Assembly: GCA_944739405.2 (NCBI GenBank)
Contig: OX123193.2
Span: 12,098,331 to 12,162,330 of the forward strand
Length of the DNA stretch: 64,000 nucleotides
Source of the DNA: Euclidia mi
Lineage: Eukaryota > Arthropoda > Insecta > Lepidoptera > Erebidae
Direction: 5' to 3'
Part shown: in pieces, positions 1-11,800 of the stretch
Numbering within the stretch: position 1 is the first letter of the stretch
Layout: every line of letters begins with the position of its first letter
Program-made: the position numbers and the translations under genes
The notes under the pieces: model-generated
The model's input: only the letters and a program-made list of their open reading frames with translations
Databases searched by the model: none
What the model was told of the DNA's origin: nothing

Positions 1-484
1 TCCTCACTGTCCCGGAACGCCAAGCATAGAGACTGGGCTGGTTATACTCCTCGGACACTTTTATAACCTGCCGCTGCGTACGTCCCTAAGTGCTCTATGG
101 TACTGTTTATTTTGACTTGTAGCCGGAGTAGGTATAGCAGGAAATACACGCCACGCCTTTCCTATAGGAACTTCGGGGTCACACCAGAGATACATATAAG
201 TTCTCTTGGGTTTCGGGCTTAAAGAACATGGACAGAATCCACGAAGCTGCCTCTGAAGTCGTCCACTTCTACGCACTCATCCAGTGATTCAAAGCTGTTA
301 AGTACCTAGTTCAAGTTTAAAGCTTGGAACATGGGTCCCAAGAGTTTATGCACCATGCGTCTGTTGACATTGATTTCGATGTCAAGGCACGCATTTTGTC
401 AGCCTGGACTAAATGGCGTAAGGTAAGTACCTACCTAGTATCATTTGTGATACCAAGATGCCCTTTAAGCCGAGAGGATCTGTC
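1..484. other. No gene recognised
   Basis: Short open frames occur on both strands but none has a recognisable domain, splice structure or codon pattern. I see nothing here beyond unannotated intergenic DNA. Confidence 0.5.
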
Positions 485-668
485 TTACGGCCCGGTCACA
501 GCCTACAGCGGCGGGCGGCAGCGGCGAGCGTCTTCGATGTACCTACTTACATGGCGCGTTTACTGTGACGCGGCGCGCGGCCGCCTCAGGGTAAACGCGC
601 CATAAACATCGCCCCTGTCGCGCCGCTCGCCGCCGCTTAGACCGATCTCGTGACCAGGCCCTTAGTTC
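485..668. repeat. GC-rich foldback (inverted-repeat) element
   Basis: A perfect 13-bp inverted repeat, ATGGCGCGTTTAC at 551-563 and its reverse complement at 591-603, sits inside longer imperfect GC-rich arms. The outer arms pair CTTACGGCCCGGTCAC near 484-499 with the reverse complement of the sequence ending near 668. GGCGGCGAGCG-like blocks lie between. The whole segment could fold into one hairpin. It looks like a non-autonomous foldback or MITE-type element, but no clear target duplication was found. Confidence 0.55.
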
Positions 669-1211
669 TTTCCTTTTATATGGCACAAGAGACACAACTT
701 GTCACTAGCAGTATCGGCGTGGCACGGAGATGAATACCTATGCTACACTCACTGTGCTGTATGTACCTACTGTAGGACCGCATTAGTTGCCGCTTTCCAT
801 GTCCGTGACTGCAAATGGGTCCCTACACTAGTAGGTACAAACTCTTATTCCCACCTACCACAATCAGCATATTAAATAGCAAAGTAGGTACCTAACTAGG
901 TACATATTTACGTGGGAAACAAATGTCTTGTCAATTGCCATGTCGTCTCTACTATGCCCTGGTTAGGCCGCAGGCTAAGAAATAAAGGGTTTGATATCGT
1001 AAGGGATGATTATGCGTAAGTAGGTACTAATCGATTTAACGACCAGGAACGCCAAAGTCCTTGCGTAGTGGAGAAGGTATAGCCATAAAGCAGACCCGTG
1101 CTCCAAGGCAACAAAGATAGCAAGTCGCAACCAAGACCGCTTAGGTGACGATAATGTTGGATTTCTTATAAATTTATAGGCAAACTTTGCGTTAGGTAGG
1201 TATATTGAATA
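669..1211. other. No gene; scattered TAGGTACCTA-like words
   Basis: No coding region was recognised. Repeated short words of the type AGTAGGTACCTA occur around 760-910 and 1015-1030; I associate these with lepidopteran intergenic DNA. Confidence 0.4.
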
Positions 1212-1425
1212 ACTAGATGAGCCCCGCGGTTACACCCGCGTTATTTAGGGCTACTGCTCCGCTCCCGTGACTCATAGCGTGATGTCATATATAGCTTATA
1301 ACCTTCCTCGATAAATGGGCTATCCAACACTGAAATATTTTTTCAAACCGGACCAGTACTTCCTAACATTATCGCGTTCAAGCAAACAAAAAAACTCTAG
1401 CTTTATAATATTAGTAAAGATTGAA
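1212..1425 (+). repeat. Dispersed lepidopteran-type repeat, family C copy 1
   Basis: The segment runs from a CCCGCGGTTACACCCGCG head to a tail reading like TTTCAAACCGGACCAGTACTTCC followed by CAAACAAAAAAAC. Related sequence recurs at 41018-41210 and 53485-53612. It is non-coding. The class is uncertain; I treat it as a non-autonomous dispersed repeat. Confidence 0.5.
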
Positions 1426-1444
1426 CTATTATGTGTGGAGGACA

Positions 1445-1690
1445 AAGGTGTGGTGTTCCTCCAACTAGAGGGAGGAGCCTCTAACCAAGCTGGGTGGTCG
1501 TGCTTGGTGGCCTGCAGGCCGAAGTACATACTTTGGAAGTTGTATATATGCCGCGTCGCTCGCGAAAGTTGATATCGCGGTTCAGGATTTTTGAATTTTT
1601 CCCGCGTTGTTAGGTGGCGAGTGTCGAGGTAGTTCTTTCGTCATTGGCTAGATGGCGTTGTGCAGGTGTTATGTAGCTGGCCGCTACATA
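1445..1690 (+). repeat. Dispersed repeat, family D copy 1
   Basis: This segment aligns by eye with 43117-43365. The shared order is TCCAACTA, GCTTGGTGGCCTGCA, GGTTCAGGA and AGATGGCGTTGTGCAG. The two copies are diverged and have no coding potential I recognise. The class is unknown. Confidence 0.5.
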
Positions 1691-1887
1691 TGTACTTCTT
1701 CTTTTTCGCCTTCATTAACTTGAATGCTGGGAAGGTGAAATGCTGTGTTGCTGTATAATTTCTAAGGATATAACATTATGAAATAAAATACTTACTTCGG
1801 GCTACCTAAGGACTCTATAGTCGCTAATGTATTGATAGCTCACAGATGAGATACTTCTCTCATCTGTGTGGTAGGGGAGGTGGGCCT

Positions 1888-2290
1888 AAAACAGGTACCC
1901 CGCCTAAAGCGGGTAGGCTTTTAAATTTACGCGCCGTAAATAAAATTGCAAATGTGTGAGTGCAGTGTGGTGTCTCGAGCATCAACCAATCACAGGCAGT
2001 CGGCTCGCTACAGTGATACAAGCGCTTTCAAGGTAAGTTAAAAAAATGTTTTTTTGCTATTTCCACTAAAAAATATTGGTTTGGAATAGTTGTGTTTACT
2101 TAAAAATGGTGTATGATATGTTCTGAAAAGTTTCATGTTATGATTTTGCTAGTATTGTGCTATTTTATGTTCGGAAGCTTGTGGCTACTTTTGTTTAAAT
2201 TTTAAGGTTATAAAGTGTAAAAACTAAAACGTGCTCTTGGGCAAAACGGGTAGGGGTAAATCGGGTACCTGCTTTGCCCTTACCCGTTTT
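1888..2290. repeat. Left subterminal array of AAAACGGGTA motifs
   Basis: Five copies of a 10-bp word lie in the left part of the pogo element: AAAACAGGTA at 1888, AAAGCGGGTA at 1906, AAAACGGGTA at 2243, AAATCGGGTA at 2258, and the inverted form TACCCGTTTT at 2281. The outermost lies inside the terminal repeat. Known relatives bind their transposase at the ends, so these may be extra binding sites; that is inference. Confidence 0.6.
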
Positions 2291-2408
2291 ACCCTATATG
2301 TGGTTTCGTGGGTTGGCATGAGTTACTTTGTCTAGTTTTTAATTCATAAATAAATGAAAAATTTGAATATTGCTTGTTAATGTACGTATTGCTTCTTCTT
2401 TTTTTTAG

Positions 2409-4335
2409 ATGGTAAATAAATATAAAAGAAAAACTACAAATGCTTCCTGGGACGAAGACATTATGAAACGGGCAATGGAGGAAGCTGGCAAAACTTCAGT
2501 CAAAGGTGCTGCCAAGAAATACGGCATCAACCTATCAACACTACAGCGGCACATCAAAAAAGGATGCCCGAAAAAAAAACTTGGTAGGTTCGTCACTGTT
2601 TTTAATGAAAATCAGGAGAAAGAACTTCTGGAATATGTCTTTCATATGGACTCACTTTTTTGGGTTAACTAAAATTGATTTTTTGAAGCTTGTGTACCAA
2701 TATGCTGAGATTAATCACATTCCTCACCCATTCAAAAATAATACCGCGGGTGAGGATTGGTTCGCCGGGTTTAAAATGCGACATCCTAATATGAGTCTTC
2801 GTCGGCCAGAGCCAACATCGATAGCACGAGCCAGAGGTTTTAACAAACCACAAGTGCAAAGGTTTTTCGATATACTAGAACAAGAGATTGAAAAACACGA
2901 TATTGATGCGACGCGGATATACAACGTTGATGAGACTGGGGTTCAAACTACCAGTAATAGGCCTCCCAGAATCCTTTGCAGATCTGGAAAAAAGCAAGTC
3001 GGTGTAATTTCATGTGTCGAACGAGGTAAATTGACGACCATTGTATGTTGCTGCAATGCGGCAGGTTCCTTTGTACCACCTTTTCTAATTTGCCGTAAGC
3101 GGATGGTGCCTAGACTTCTAGATGGGGCTCCACCTGGATCGGTAGCTAGTTGTACCGACAATGGTTGGATTAAAGGCGAAACATTTTTGGAATGGCTACG
3201 TCATTTCGTAGATATAACTAGGCCCACAGAACAAAGAAAAATTATCTTGGTGATGGATAACCACGAGTCACACAAACATCTTGAAGCCTTAGAGTTTGCC
3301 TCGAAGAACCATGTGATTTTTGTGTCTTTTCCACCACATACTACACACCGATTGCAGCCGCTTGATACGTGCGTGTACGGACCATTGAAAATATACTTTG
3401 AACAAGCCATTTCCTTGTTCCAAAGAACTCATGTTGGCCGTATCGTATCACAATATGAAGTGGCAAGGTTGTTTAACGAGGCTTACATGAAAGCAGCTAG
3501 TGCTCAAAATGCTGTCAAAGGATTTTCCTCCACTGGCATATGGCCAACCAATCGTCATATTTTTGATGATTCTGATTATCTACCATCAACGATGACTGAC
3601 AGACCAGAACCAATTGAAAATGAGGATGTGGCAGCGCCTAATGAGCCAGAATTGCCTGCTATCGAAACAGAAAACAGCATTGAAATACCTTTCACAGCAA
3701 ATAACAATATTCGATTATCCATTGATTCTGATCGCACCATATCACCCTCTGTTTTGGACGAGCTTTTGAATCGTAATTCTGTCTGCAAATCTCCAACATT
3801 GATGGCAGGCCTTGAGCTTATGACGCCACATTCTGATAATATCTTGACTCCAGAAACTATTGAAGTTAGTAGTAACAATACTAACGAGCAGGACTCGCAA
3901 CCAGAAATTGCAGCACCCCATGTAACTCCAATAGAAATCAGGCCATCACCCAAAATGATGGTGAATGCCACCAACACTCGCAGACGAAAAACACAAAGAG
4001 CCGAAATACTTACAAGTACGCCAATAAAAGATCAGCAACGAGAAAAAGAAGAGAAAAAGAAAGTTTCTATTGGTAAAATCCAAGCAGTGAAGAAAAATTT
4101 GAAGGTTGTAAGAGCTTCTACTAGTAAGACAAAGAGGCAGAAAAGGTCCAAGCGAGGACCAAAGGATAATGAAGATCACGCAGCCGAATACCCATGCTTG
4201 GTTTGTTCAGAGTTATACTCATACCCGCCTATAGAGGACTGGATCAGATGTGACGATTGTCAAATGTGGGCCCACGAGGCGTGCACAACTTATTCTGGTA
4301 GAGGTTCCTATTATTGTGACGTCTGTCAGGAATAA
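2409..4335 (+). CDS. pogo-type transposase with psq HTH, DDE domain and PHD finger (one-base frameshift)
   Basis: The start at 2409 opens a helix-turn-helix of the pipsqueak/CENP-B type (roughly codons 12-50, ending LSTLQRHIKK). The frame breaks in a six-T run at 2656-2661. Reading one T fewer joins it without loss to the frame that continues to 4335. The DDE nuclease core follows, with YNVDETG, then LVMDNHESH, then LQPLDTCVYGPLK. The last two aspartates are about 35 residues apart, as in pogo-like enzymes. A lysine/arginine-rich linker leads to a C-terminal PHD-type finger (PCLVC...CDDC...WAHEAC...YCDVC). The enzyme would cut and paste this element. The extra T may be a mutation or an assembly error. 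The other open frames over this interval are shadows. Confidence 0.88.
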
Positions 4336-4517
4336 CTTTAATTTTATAGTTAATAACTGAGACGTTAAAGTTGATTTATGATGAATGATAATCGAAGAAA
4401 TTGTAATAAGTTTAATAATGAAGACTGTGATGAAAAAGAAGACTTAATAGAATAATATAGTATTAGTTAATTAACGAAATTTCCTTTTAATGTCCATTGA
4501 TCTCGATAATTACCTTA

Positions 4518-4746
4518 TACCCGTTATGCCCAAACGCCGTACCCGTTTTAGGCACCCCATGGGGGCAAAACGGGTAGTTTGAAGGTATTTTTTGTTTTTG
4601 GTTTTTGTTCGAAATATGAAGAAAGTTTTTATATTAGTTCTTATTTTAGATTCTTTATTAGTTACATATTTGAAAAGTAAAAATAAAAGTTAAAATTTCT
4701 TTTCTAGGACTTTTTTATTGTAAATATCCCTTAGCGTACCCGTTTT
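4518..4746. repeat. Right subterminal array of TACCCGTTTT motifs
   Basis: Four copies lie in the right end of the pogo element: TACCCGTTAT at 4518, TACCCGTTTT at 4540, the inverse AAAACGGGTA at 4567, and TACCCGTTTT at 4737 within the terminal repeat. They mirror the left-end array and fall in non-coding sequence. Confidence 0.6.
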
Positions 4747-4762
4747 AGGCCCACCTCCCCTA

Positions 4763-5339
4763 GCTGATTTATGATAACTGAAATATACGATTCTTAGACT
4801 GCTAAGCACAGTAGTGTTTTCATAGGAATTTATGTCCTAGACAGTCACATATCATGCCAGAGTGAGGGTTGTGTGAGCTCCGACCCTTCTAACAAAATTC
4901 CAATCTTTTTTTTTGTTGACTACGGTGGAATCTCAACTGGACGCCAACCCGACCAGGCTTGGGACTGGCGGAGGTGTGTGGAAGCTCTCCCCTAGAGGCG
5001 TTCACTAAAACCACCGCGGTGACCCCACGGGTCCCGTGTAGTGGTAGGGTCACGCGATTCGCCGAAAGCATACTTTTCCGTGACCCCGCCCGGGATTGGC
5101 CCGCCGTTGGTGTTGGCGGTGCCCGTCTTGTTATGCTACTTGGGAGGCGGCGCGGACACTACGCTGCCTCCTTGCCTTTGGCGGACGGGGAGCAGCCCCA
5201 GCGCTCGCTGTCCACAGGCACTAAAACCTAGCTGCCGCAGAGGATAGGGAGGACGGCAACCTGACAACACCGCATCTCCTCTTTCTCTGCGGCACCACCG
5301 CAACGCATCACATGGTGCGCCCCCATTTGGTCGCGGGAG
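4763..5339. other. GC-rich non-coding segment
   Basis: Locally GC-rich sequence follows the pogo element. Short overlapping frames on both strands show no domain and look like composition artefacts. It may belong to the repeat that continues at 5340, but I cannot show this. Confidence 0.35.
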
Positions 5340-5500
5340 ATAGGGCGCGAACAAAATTCCCATCTTGAGACCTCACTTGTTAGAAAAAAGGGGGCATATA
5401 TGGGAGGATAAAGGCGCAAAGGGGAGATCTTCTGTCAGTCCGGGTCTCCTTACATTTCAGGACCCACTCAAGATTCGAATCAATACGCCAGCCATAGTTT
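5340..5500 (+). repeat. Dispersed repeat, family E copy 1
   Basis: The segment around AAAATTCCCATCTTGAGACC, then GGATAAAGGCG, then CTTACATTTCAG and ACCCACTCAA matches 14770-14945 in the same order. It is non-coding and of unknown class. Confidence 0.5.
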
Positions 5501-8500
5501 GGAAAATGCTGCTCTATCTCATTAAGAATTTTAATTTGCTTCTGATTAGGCCTACCAAGTTGAAGAAGCATGGCATTTATAGGTATCTAAATGCTATGAT
5601 TGAACATCATTCACAATAGTTTTATATCGAGGACAAAATATAACCAACATCCTTTTTTGCCGCTCTAAAAATATGCCCGACTTGCAAATAGTTATTTAAC
5701 GTGTACTGAATAGTAGTCTTCTAGCATACCCAGAATCAATAGCGACCGACAATATGGGTGTCGCTTTTTTAATGGCTCCATCGCTTATCGATGATTTTGC
5801 CAATGTCAAGGTGGAAGAAGAGATCAAACAGGTATATTATGTTTTAAGTAAGAACAGCCTATTGATCGGTCGGATTAGCAGTGGTTTCTCTTTGAGGCTG
5901 ACTTTTTGGAAAACAAACAACATAAACGTTATTGAACATATTAAATCGGGCCACAAACGATGTTCTATGCCACGTATCTATGTGAAAGCAATCGATTAGC
6001 ATTCGTTCGATATTTCAAAAGCTTTGACAATACTGACATGCCAGCCTTATCAGCAAGCTGCCGGCATTCGCTTGGTCTCTTCAGTTGGATATCAAATTTT
6101 CTGGTGCAGGTCCAGCCATTCGAGTAGTCGTTGACGACTGCTCCTCACACTGAAAGATAATAACGCCTCTACAAGTTTCAAGTATCGCAGTCTAACGTAT
6201 AATCGCGCATGCTCTGCGGCTCGCTTTGCCATAATTATGTGCCCCAGGCCTAATAGTTACAAGAAAACGCATAATTTTTAAAAAGTTATATTTATTCGAG
6301 TAATAACTACATCTTAATATAAATGGATAATAACTATTTCTCGGTATGATAAATATGATTTTAGGGGGATTTAAGACACCTGCATGTTTGCGTCTCACTT
6401 ATTTTGAAAGCACTATCACATACTTCAAGTTTGTGTTATATCATCGCGTAGAAAAATATGTCAGCATTTATAAAACAGCTGTAAAGCAATGTTGTAGCCG
6501 GGAGAGAAGTGTATATTTTTACCTACCCATATACAAAATATACTTAAATAAAAGCTTGTAACTGGCAACACTAATGAGAAGGCTCACTATAAAGTCTTTA
6601 GTTCCACACGAGTAAGCTATAAGCCACTCTCTTATAAATTTAGCTTGAACGAACCCAGCAGCAGTTTTCACTCGCGCTACAAAAAGTGAAAGTCCCCAAT
6701 AGCGTTGTCGCGTTGTCAAATGGCACTAAAATGTACTTGATTGTTCTTCCGTTCTTAGTACCTAACGGCGGGCAGCGATTGATGCCATATGTTACCACCT
6801 ACATTAGTATTCGAAACACATTTTATTAAACGTAGTAACAATACAGTGTGCAAATATATTATCGTCTTCAAATTATGGATAAACAAAATAATCTCTAAAT
6901 TAATAAATGTTCGATATAACGTATCTAGTAAGAGTTTAGAACACTAAGTTTACAATAATATATAATGTCAGGTATCTATAACAATTGAACCGTTCATTTA
7001 GTAATAAGGTTAACAGAAGTAATAAATACATATGTAATTGCGAGAAAGTTATCGCGATCCTCAAATTAAACACAATATCATCACAAATTCACTTCAAGTA
7101 TAGGCAAACCACGGCGAATGATGTCGAAACGTTCAAAAAATATTGGCGGGTGGATTGCTTATACCCAAAATTTCTTTTAAAATACACACAAATTTTCAAT
7201 GTAAAAAATACAGCTTCCTCCCGTGTGGACTACAACATTGAAATAAATGTGTTCCCTTAATTTACTCAAGAGTTAAATTGAGCAGGATGTATTATAGCTA
7301 CATTTACACTAAGTCAACTTAGTTGGAGGACAACACGCACGTTACAGTAGGCCTTCGATTATATAACTATTTTATACAGTTCCATTAATGATAATATTAC
7401 ATCAGAAGTCAGTCCCTTACCGTCATTTAACTGTTCTTATAATACATAACCCCATACTTCAACTAAAATTGCAGTAAATCTAGCTCTACGTTTTAATCTC
7501 AAAGCCGGCGGAAGGCGACACCTCCGCGCCGCACCGCCACAAGACAGACTCCCATCATCAGCATAAACATCATAAAATACTCGTTATAAAAATACTGTAC
7601 AATTACAATAATTATTTGAAGGTAATAAACTCCTTACTGATAAGTCGTAAACGATTAATGCTCTGATATACTCTACGCCCTTCGCTTCCATCAATAATAC
7701 ACCATTCACAAATTATATACAATGTCTCTTATTTTTATACATGTTACATAAACACACATCCAAATTTGTTCCCAAAACTGTAGTCTTTACCTCATTTTAT
7801 TTTCTAAATTAAATAATGAGATCGAACATAAACATTATGGAATTTTGCAAATTATTGAACAAGGAACAGAATTAATATTTAGAAATATTATATTGTATAA
7901 AATTTTATATATGAATATAGCAGTACCTATGTGTTATGCAATGTTGTACAATTTGGACGAAGCCACGGCTTCATGTAATACTTTTCGTTCATATCATAAT
8001 ATCTTCTTTGTTTCAAGGCACTGAATTTAACAATTGATAACTGTATTTTGTTTATTTAGATCATCTTAGAATCTTACCCTAAATAATAGCCAATATTAAA
8101 ATATTTAAATCGCAGTAGAAATATTTCGTATGAAAATACACACATGACTCTGCATACATACATCTATACTAAAATATAATATTTCAGTGTAATATACAAT
8201 AGCTTGTAAATAGATCCCTGATCGGATAGACCAGTAGGAAAACCACATTCTATACAAAAATATTTTTTGCGAGCTTGCAAAACATATTTGCTTAGTTACA
8301 TTATAAAATAATCGCAGCAGCGCGATTACCAACGCTGGGTTAGGTGGGATCTTGTTTTTTGGATTTTTAACACGCGCCAATCGTTTACTGTGACAATGGA
8401 ATGTTCTTAGGGCAAATTTACTGACGGCATGACACCACAAGTTTTCTGTTCGAACTTGCCTACTCCGTGGATATATATTATTATACAGACTATAAACCAC

Positions 8501-8879
8501 GGATATTGCTGTTTCACTTAAATGCTACATTGATGAGACTCAAAGCGGAATTCACTGCAGCTTGGTAGCACGCAAAACTTCGCAGCTGACTGCACACTTG
8601 TCTTGGCCGGTGACAAATTACGTTACCGTGCGAAGCAAAGCGCTGACAGGCATCGCAGTCAACACTATAGTGAGAGGTAAAGCGACTGTGAACTCAGCTT
8701 TAGATCTTATTTGTATAATATACATAATATAGCGCACATCAGTACTGTGAGGAGCACTCGGCGGCCGACGGGGCCAGTGTCTCACGCACGACGAAGCGTC
8801 TTGACCGAATTTGTTAAAACAATGTTTGTTTGTGTGTTCAGTCTCACGTGTCAGACTTGCGCCAGCGCCGTCGTCCCGC
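5501..8879. other. AT-rich gene-free stretch; part probably H 3' UTR
   Basis: No coding region was recognised in 3.4 kb. Because H ends at 8880 on the minus strand, the right part is expected to hold its 3' untranslated region. Several TTTATT words (AATAAA on the minus strand), for example near 7796 and 8044, are candidate poly(A) signals, but the actual site cannot be chosen by reading. Confidence 0.4.
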
Positions 8880-11800
8880 TCAGTGCTTCGACAAGTTCAG
8901 CGGCAAATCTGAAATGTAAAAAACATTCATCAGGATCAACAAATTTCTACACAAGTGTTTAGAATTTTAATCCTAGATGATCTAATGGCAAGTTTACTAG
9001 GGATAGTAGATGGTAACAGAAGCACCTGGCAAAAAGTAATAGACCAACCTGAAGTGGGTTCATCCTTGGGTATGTGATCGTTGGCGAGCGGTATCGCGAT
9101 GGGCGCCCAGGGGCCGGGCGGTACGCCGGGCGACAGCGGGTAGTGCATCCACAGCGGCGGCGGCGGCGCGCGGTACAGCGGCGCCATGTAGGGGTACGGG
9201 TACACGTAGGGCACGTCCCGCGCCCACTCGTCGCGCCCCGGCGAGCCGCGGTAGTGCCCCCACGCGCGCGCGCCGTACGGCGACGTGGGCGGCGGGTACG
9301 GCGAGCGGTACCGCGCCAGCTCCAGCGGCGGCGTGGGCGAGTCGCGCGCCAGCGCCCCCTGCCCCGGCGAGCCCATCAGCGCCCCGTACCGGTAGCGGTA
9401 GTTGTCGGGGCTCGGGCTCAGGTCCGGCGAGTTCACGCTCGACGGGGACTCCGTCTTCAGCGAAGGCGGGTGCGAGTGCGGCGAACGCTTCGCCTCGGGG
9501 GACCGCCTCGTGGGGCTCTCGTCGGGCATACTCAGCAGAGAGTGAATGCTGTAGCTACTGACGTTCTTCGAGACTGGCGTCTCCTTCCGCGGCGCGGTGC
9601 CGTTGTGCGAGCGCACCGGTGTTTCCGCGACTGGTTTGTGTGCCGTGTGACTGGGCCCGGGCGACGGCGGGTACGACGCGGTGCTCAGGGCCGGGACTGT
9701 CTTGGCGCGCCTCTTCATGCCCTGGTCCTCGAGACTGACTCGCTCCAGTTCCCGCAGAATGCGCTTTCTCGGCGAGACCATCATGTGCTCCTGTCTACAA
9801 TTCGCCAGTTTCGCGTTGACCGGCGCCGGCAGCGAGGAGATCCTCTCGCGAAGTTTATTAACAGTTTTGTTCAATTCTTTGCGTCTTATCGCCGGTCTCG
9901 TCTTTTTGTACACCCTTAATTTACGATACTGATACGGTTTCTTTAGTTTCATATGATAATATTTTTCTCGATCGTATTCGGCCCATCGATCATCGTCAGA
10001 GTTCGTCTTGGCTTTCGGCGTGGCGCCGTCGACGGCGTCCTCGCTCCGACTGCTCCTATTGTCCGGCGAGCCGACGTCACCATTTTTCTTGTCACAAACT
10101 CCATTGGTGAGAGTTCTCCTGGAACTGCTACCGTTAACTAGGCCATCCAAGTGGGTGGTGTCGTAGGGCCTCCTCCGCTTGAGGCGGCTGGTGGCGTCGA
10201 TGGCGGCGATGTGCAGCGTACTGGGTCTGCAGTAGTACATGGCTAACTCTTTGGAAATGTTCCTGCGCGGCTGCGTCTGCTTCCAGCAGTGGTCGCGCTG
10301 CCAGGGCGAGGAGTGCACGGAGCTGTTGTCGTCGGAGACGGACAGCGAGGCGGAGGGCGGGTGCGCGGTGGCGGGCGGCGTGGGCGGCGCGGCGGCCGGC
10401 GGCCAGAACGTCTTGCGCTGCACCGACACCCACCCCGCGCGTTCGCCGTTCCCGCCGCACCCGCGCACCAACTCCAATATAAACTTTCCATCTGGAAATT
10501 TTATTACGTTTAATCGCAAACAGATCGATATGATAGAATGACTGTCTGAAATGTATGTGTGTGTATACTTTAGCAATCAATTAGTGATTATCATTCCAAA
10601 TGTATCAAAATTGAAATCTAATAATGTGTTGACGAGCAATCATTATTTAAATTTCATGACCTTATCTTAGTACAGTAGTACATTTGTCATTTTAATATTT
10701 GTATCTACCAAAATATTTAAGTATTATATAACAAAAGCAATTAGTTACAAGACTATCCTAAAGCATTAAAATTATTAAATTCAAAATTGTACTTGTAATA
10801 ATAGATCTTTTGACACAATCCCTTGATCTACTTTTATGCCATTTAACTGATAAGTACCATAATGCTGTTTTGAAAGTATAAACAAGTACAGTTACACACT
10901 GTTTACTTGACAATACTTGTATATAAGTTGTTATGACAATTGTGGCACTAATCCCTGTAACAATATGCTTATTCATTGATAAAATGATAACTGTCCAATG
11001 GCCAGTGGGTATTGTTACATAAACTACTGCATAATGATGTGTTAAAGCAAAGATAAAAAAACAGATTGATATCAAATTATGTAATTTAGTAACTACCTAC
11101 TCTTGGATAAGACAGCCATTAGCTCAAGATTAATACATCCAACTTACAATTCAAAATAGGATCGTGAAGGTCTTATTTTGCAAAGCAGCAAGGACATGCA
11201 TTTTGGATCTATCATAAGCATTTAACATAGAAATGCTATATAGATGCTAAGTATAGTACATATACTTCGCATCTATACTTATTTTAAAATAAAGTCTCCT
11301 TTCCTTTCTGTCTGTCTGTATGCATGTGATAAACTCCTTAACAATTTTTTTCAGTTTCACCAATTGATAGTGTGATTTGGGTTGTGGAGGTCAGACAAAA
11401 GGTCCTCTGTGGAAAAGCTAATATTCAGTCAAATCAGGGGGGCGATTCAGAATCGTTCGATATCTCATTTGACATTCGATTCCGTTAATTGTCAAACGGG
11501 CTACCTCATTTTTTGTCAAAACTATCGCATTTCCTATCAATTTTATGCATTCAGTATGAAGTAAATTAATAAATAAACCGAATTCAATTAATATTTGTTC
11601 AATATATCTCTGATAAGCGGCTAAAAGACGAGGACAATAATTTGACATATCGTACGATTACTTGTCGTGACATTCTGAATCGGCCTGCTGGTTAGAAATA
11701 GAAAGTGGACTGCAGGTTCTAACTGGGATAACGCTAGGAGGATGATGCCCAATACATAGTTGATTCCTGGAGAAGGTTTATGTGTATAATTTATAGTCGT

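Larger units (their letters stand above)
1874..4760 (+). mobile_element. pogo/Tigger-type DNA transposon, nearly intact
   Basis: The element is 2,887 bp, flanked by TA on both sides (1872-1873 and 4761-4762), the usual target duplication of the Tc1/mariner/pogo superfamily. It begins GGGGAGGTGGGCCTAAAAC, and the right end is the reverse complement of the same sequence. The terminal repeat is about 25 bp with one mismatch. It encodes one transposase (2409-4335) with a pipsqueak-type DNA-binding domain, a DDE core and a PHD finger. Both terminal regions carry extra copies of an ACCCGTTTT motif. It looks young: ends and gene are complete apart from one base in a T run. Confidence 0.9.

Noticed and set aside
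3576..3977. 133-codon minus-strand frame in the pogo element
   Set aside because: Antisense shadow of the transposase linker; no recognisable motif.
5136..5419. Several short frames on both strands in a GC-rich patch
   Set aside because: Overlapping frames in all directions with no domain indicate composition, not coding.
8105..8500. 131-codon minus-strand frame downstream of H
   Set aside because: AT-rich, no domain, and lies where the H 3' UTR is expected.
9074..9919. 281-codon plus-strand open frame, very Arg-rich
   Set aside because: It is antisense to the GC-rich H exon 2, has no domain, and arises from codon bias of the real gene.
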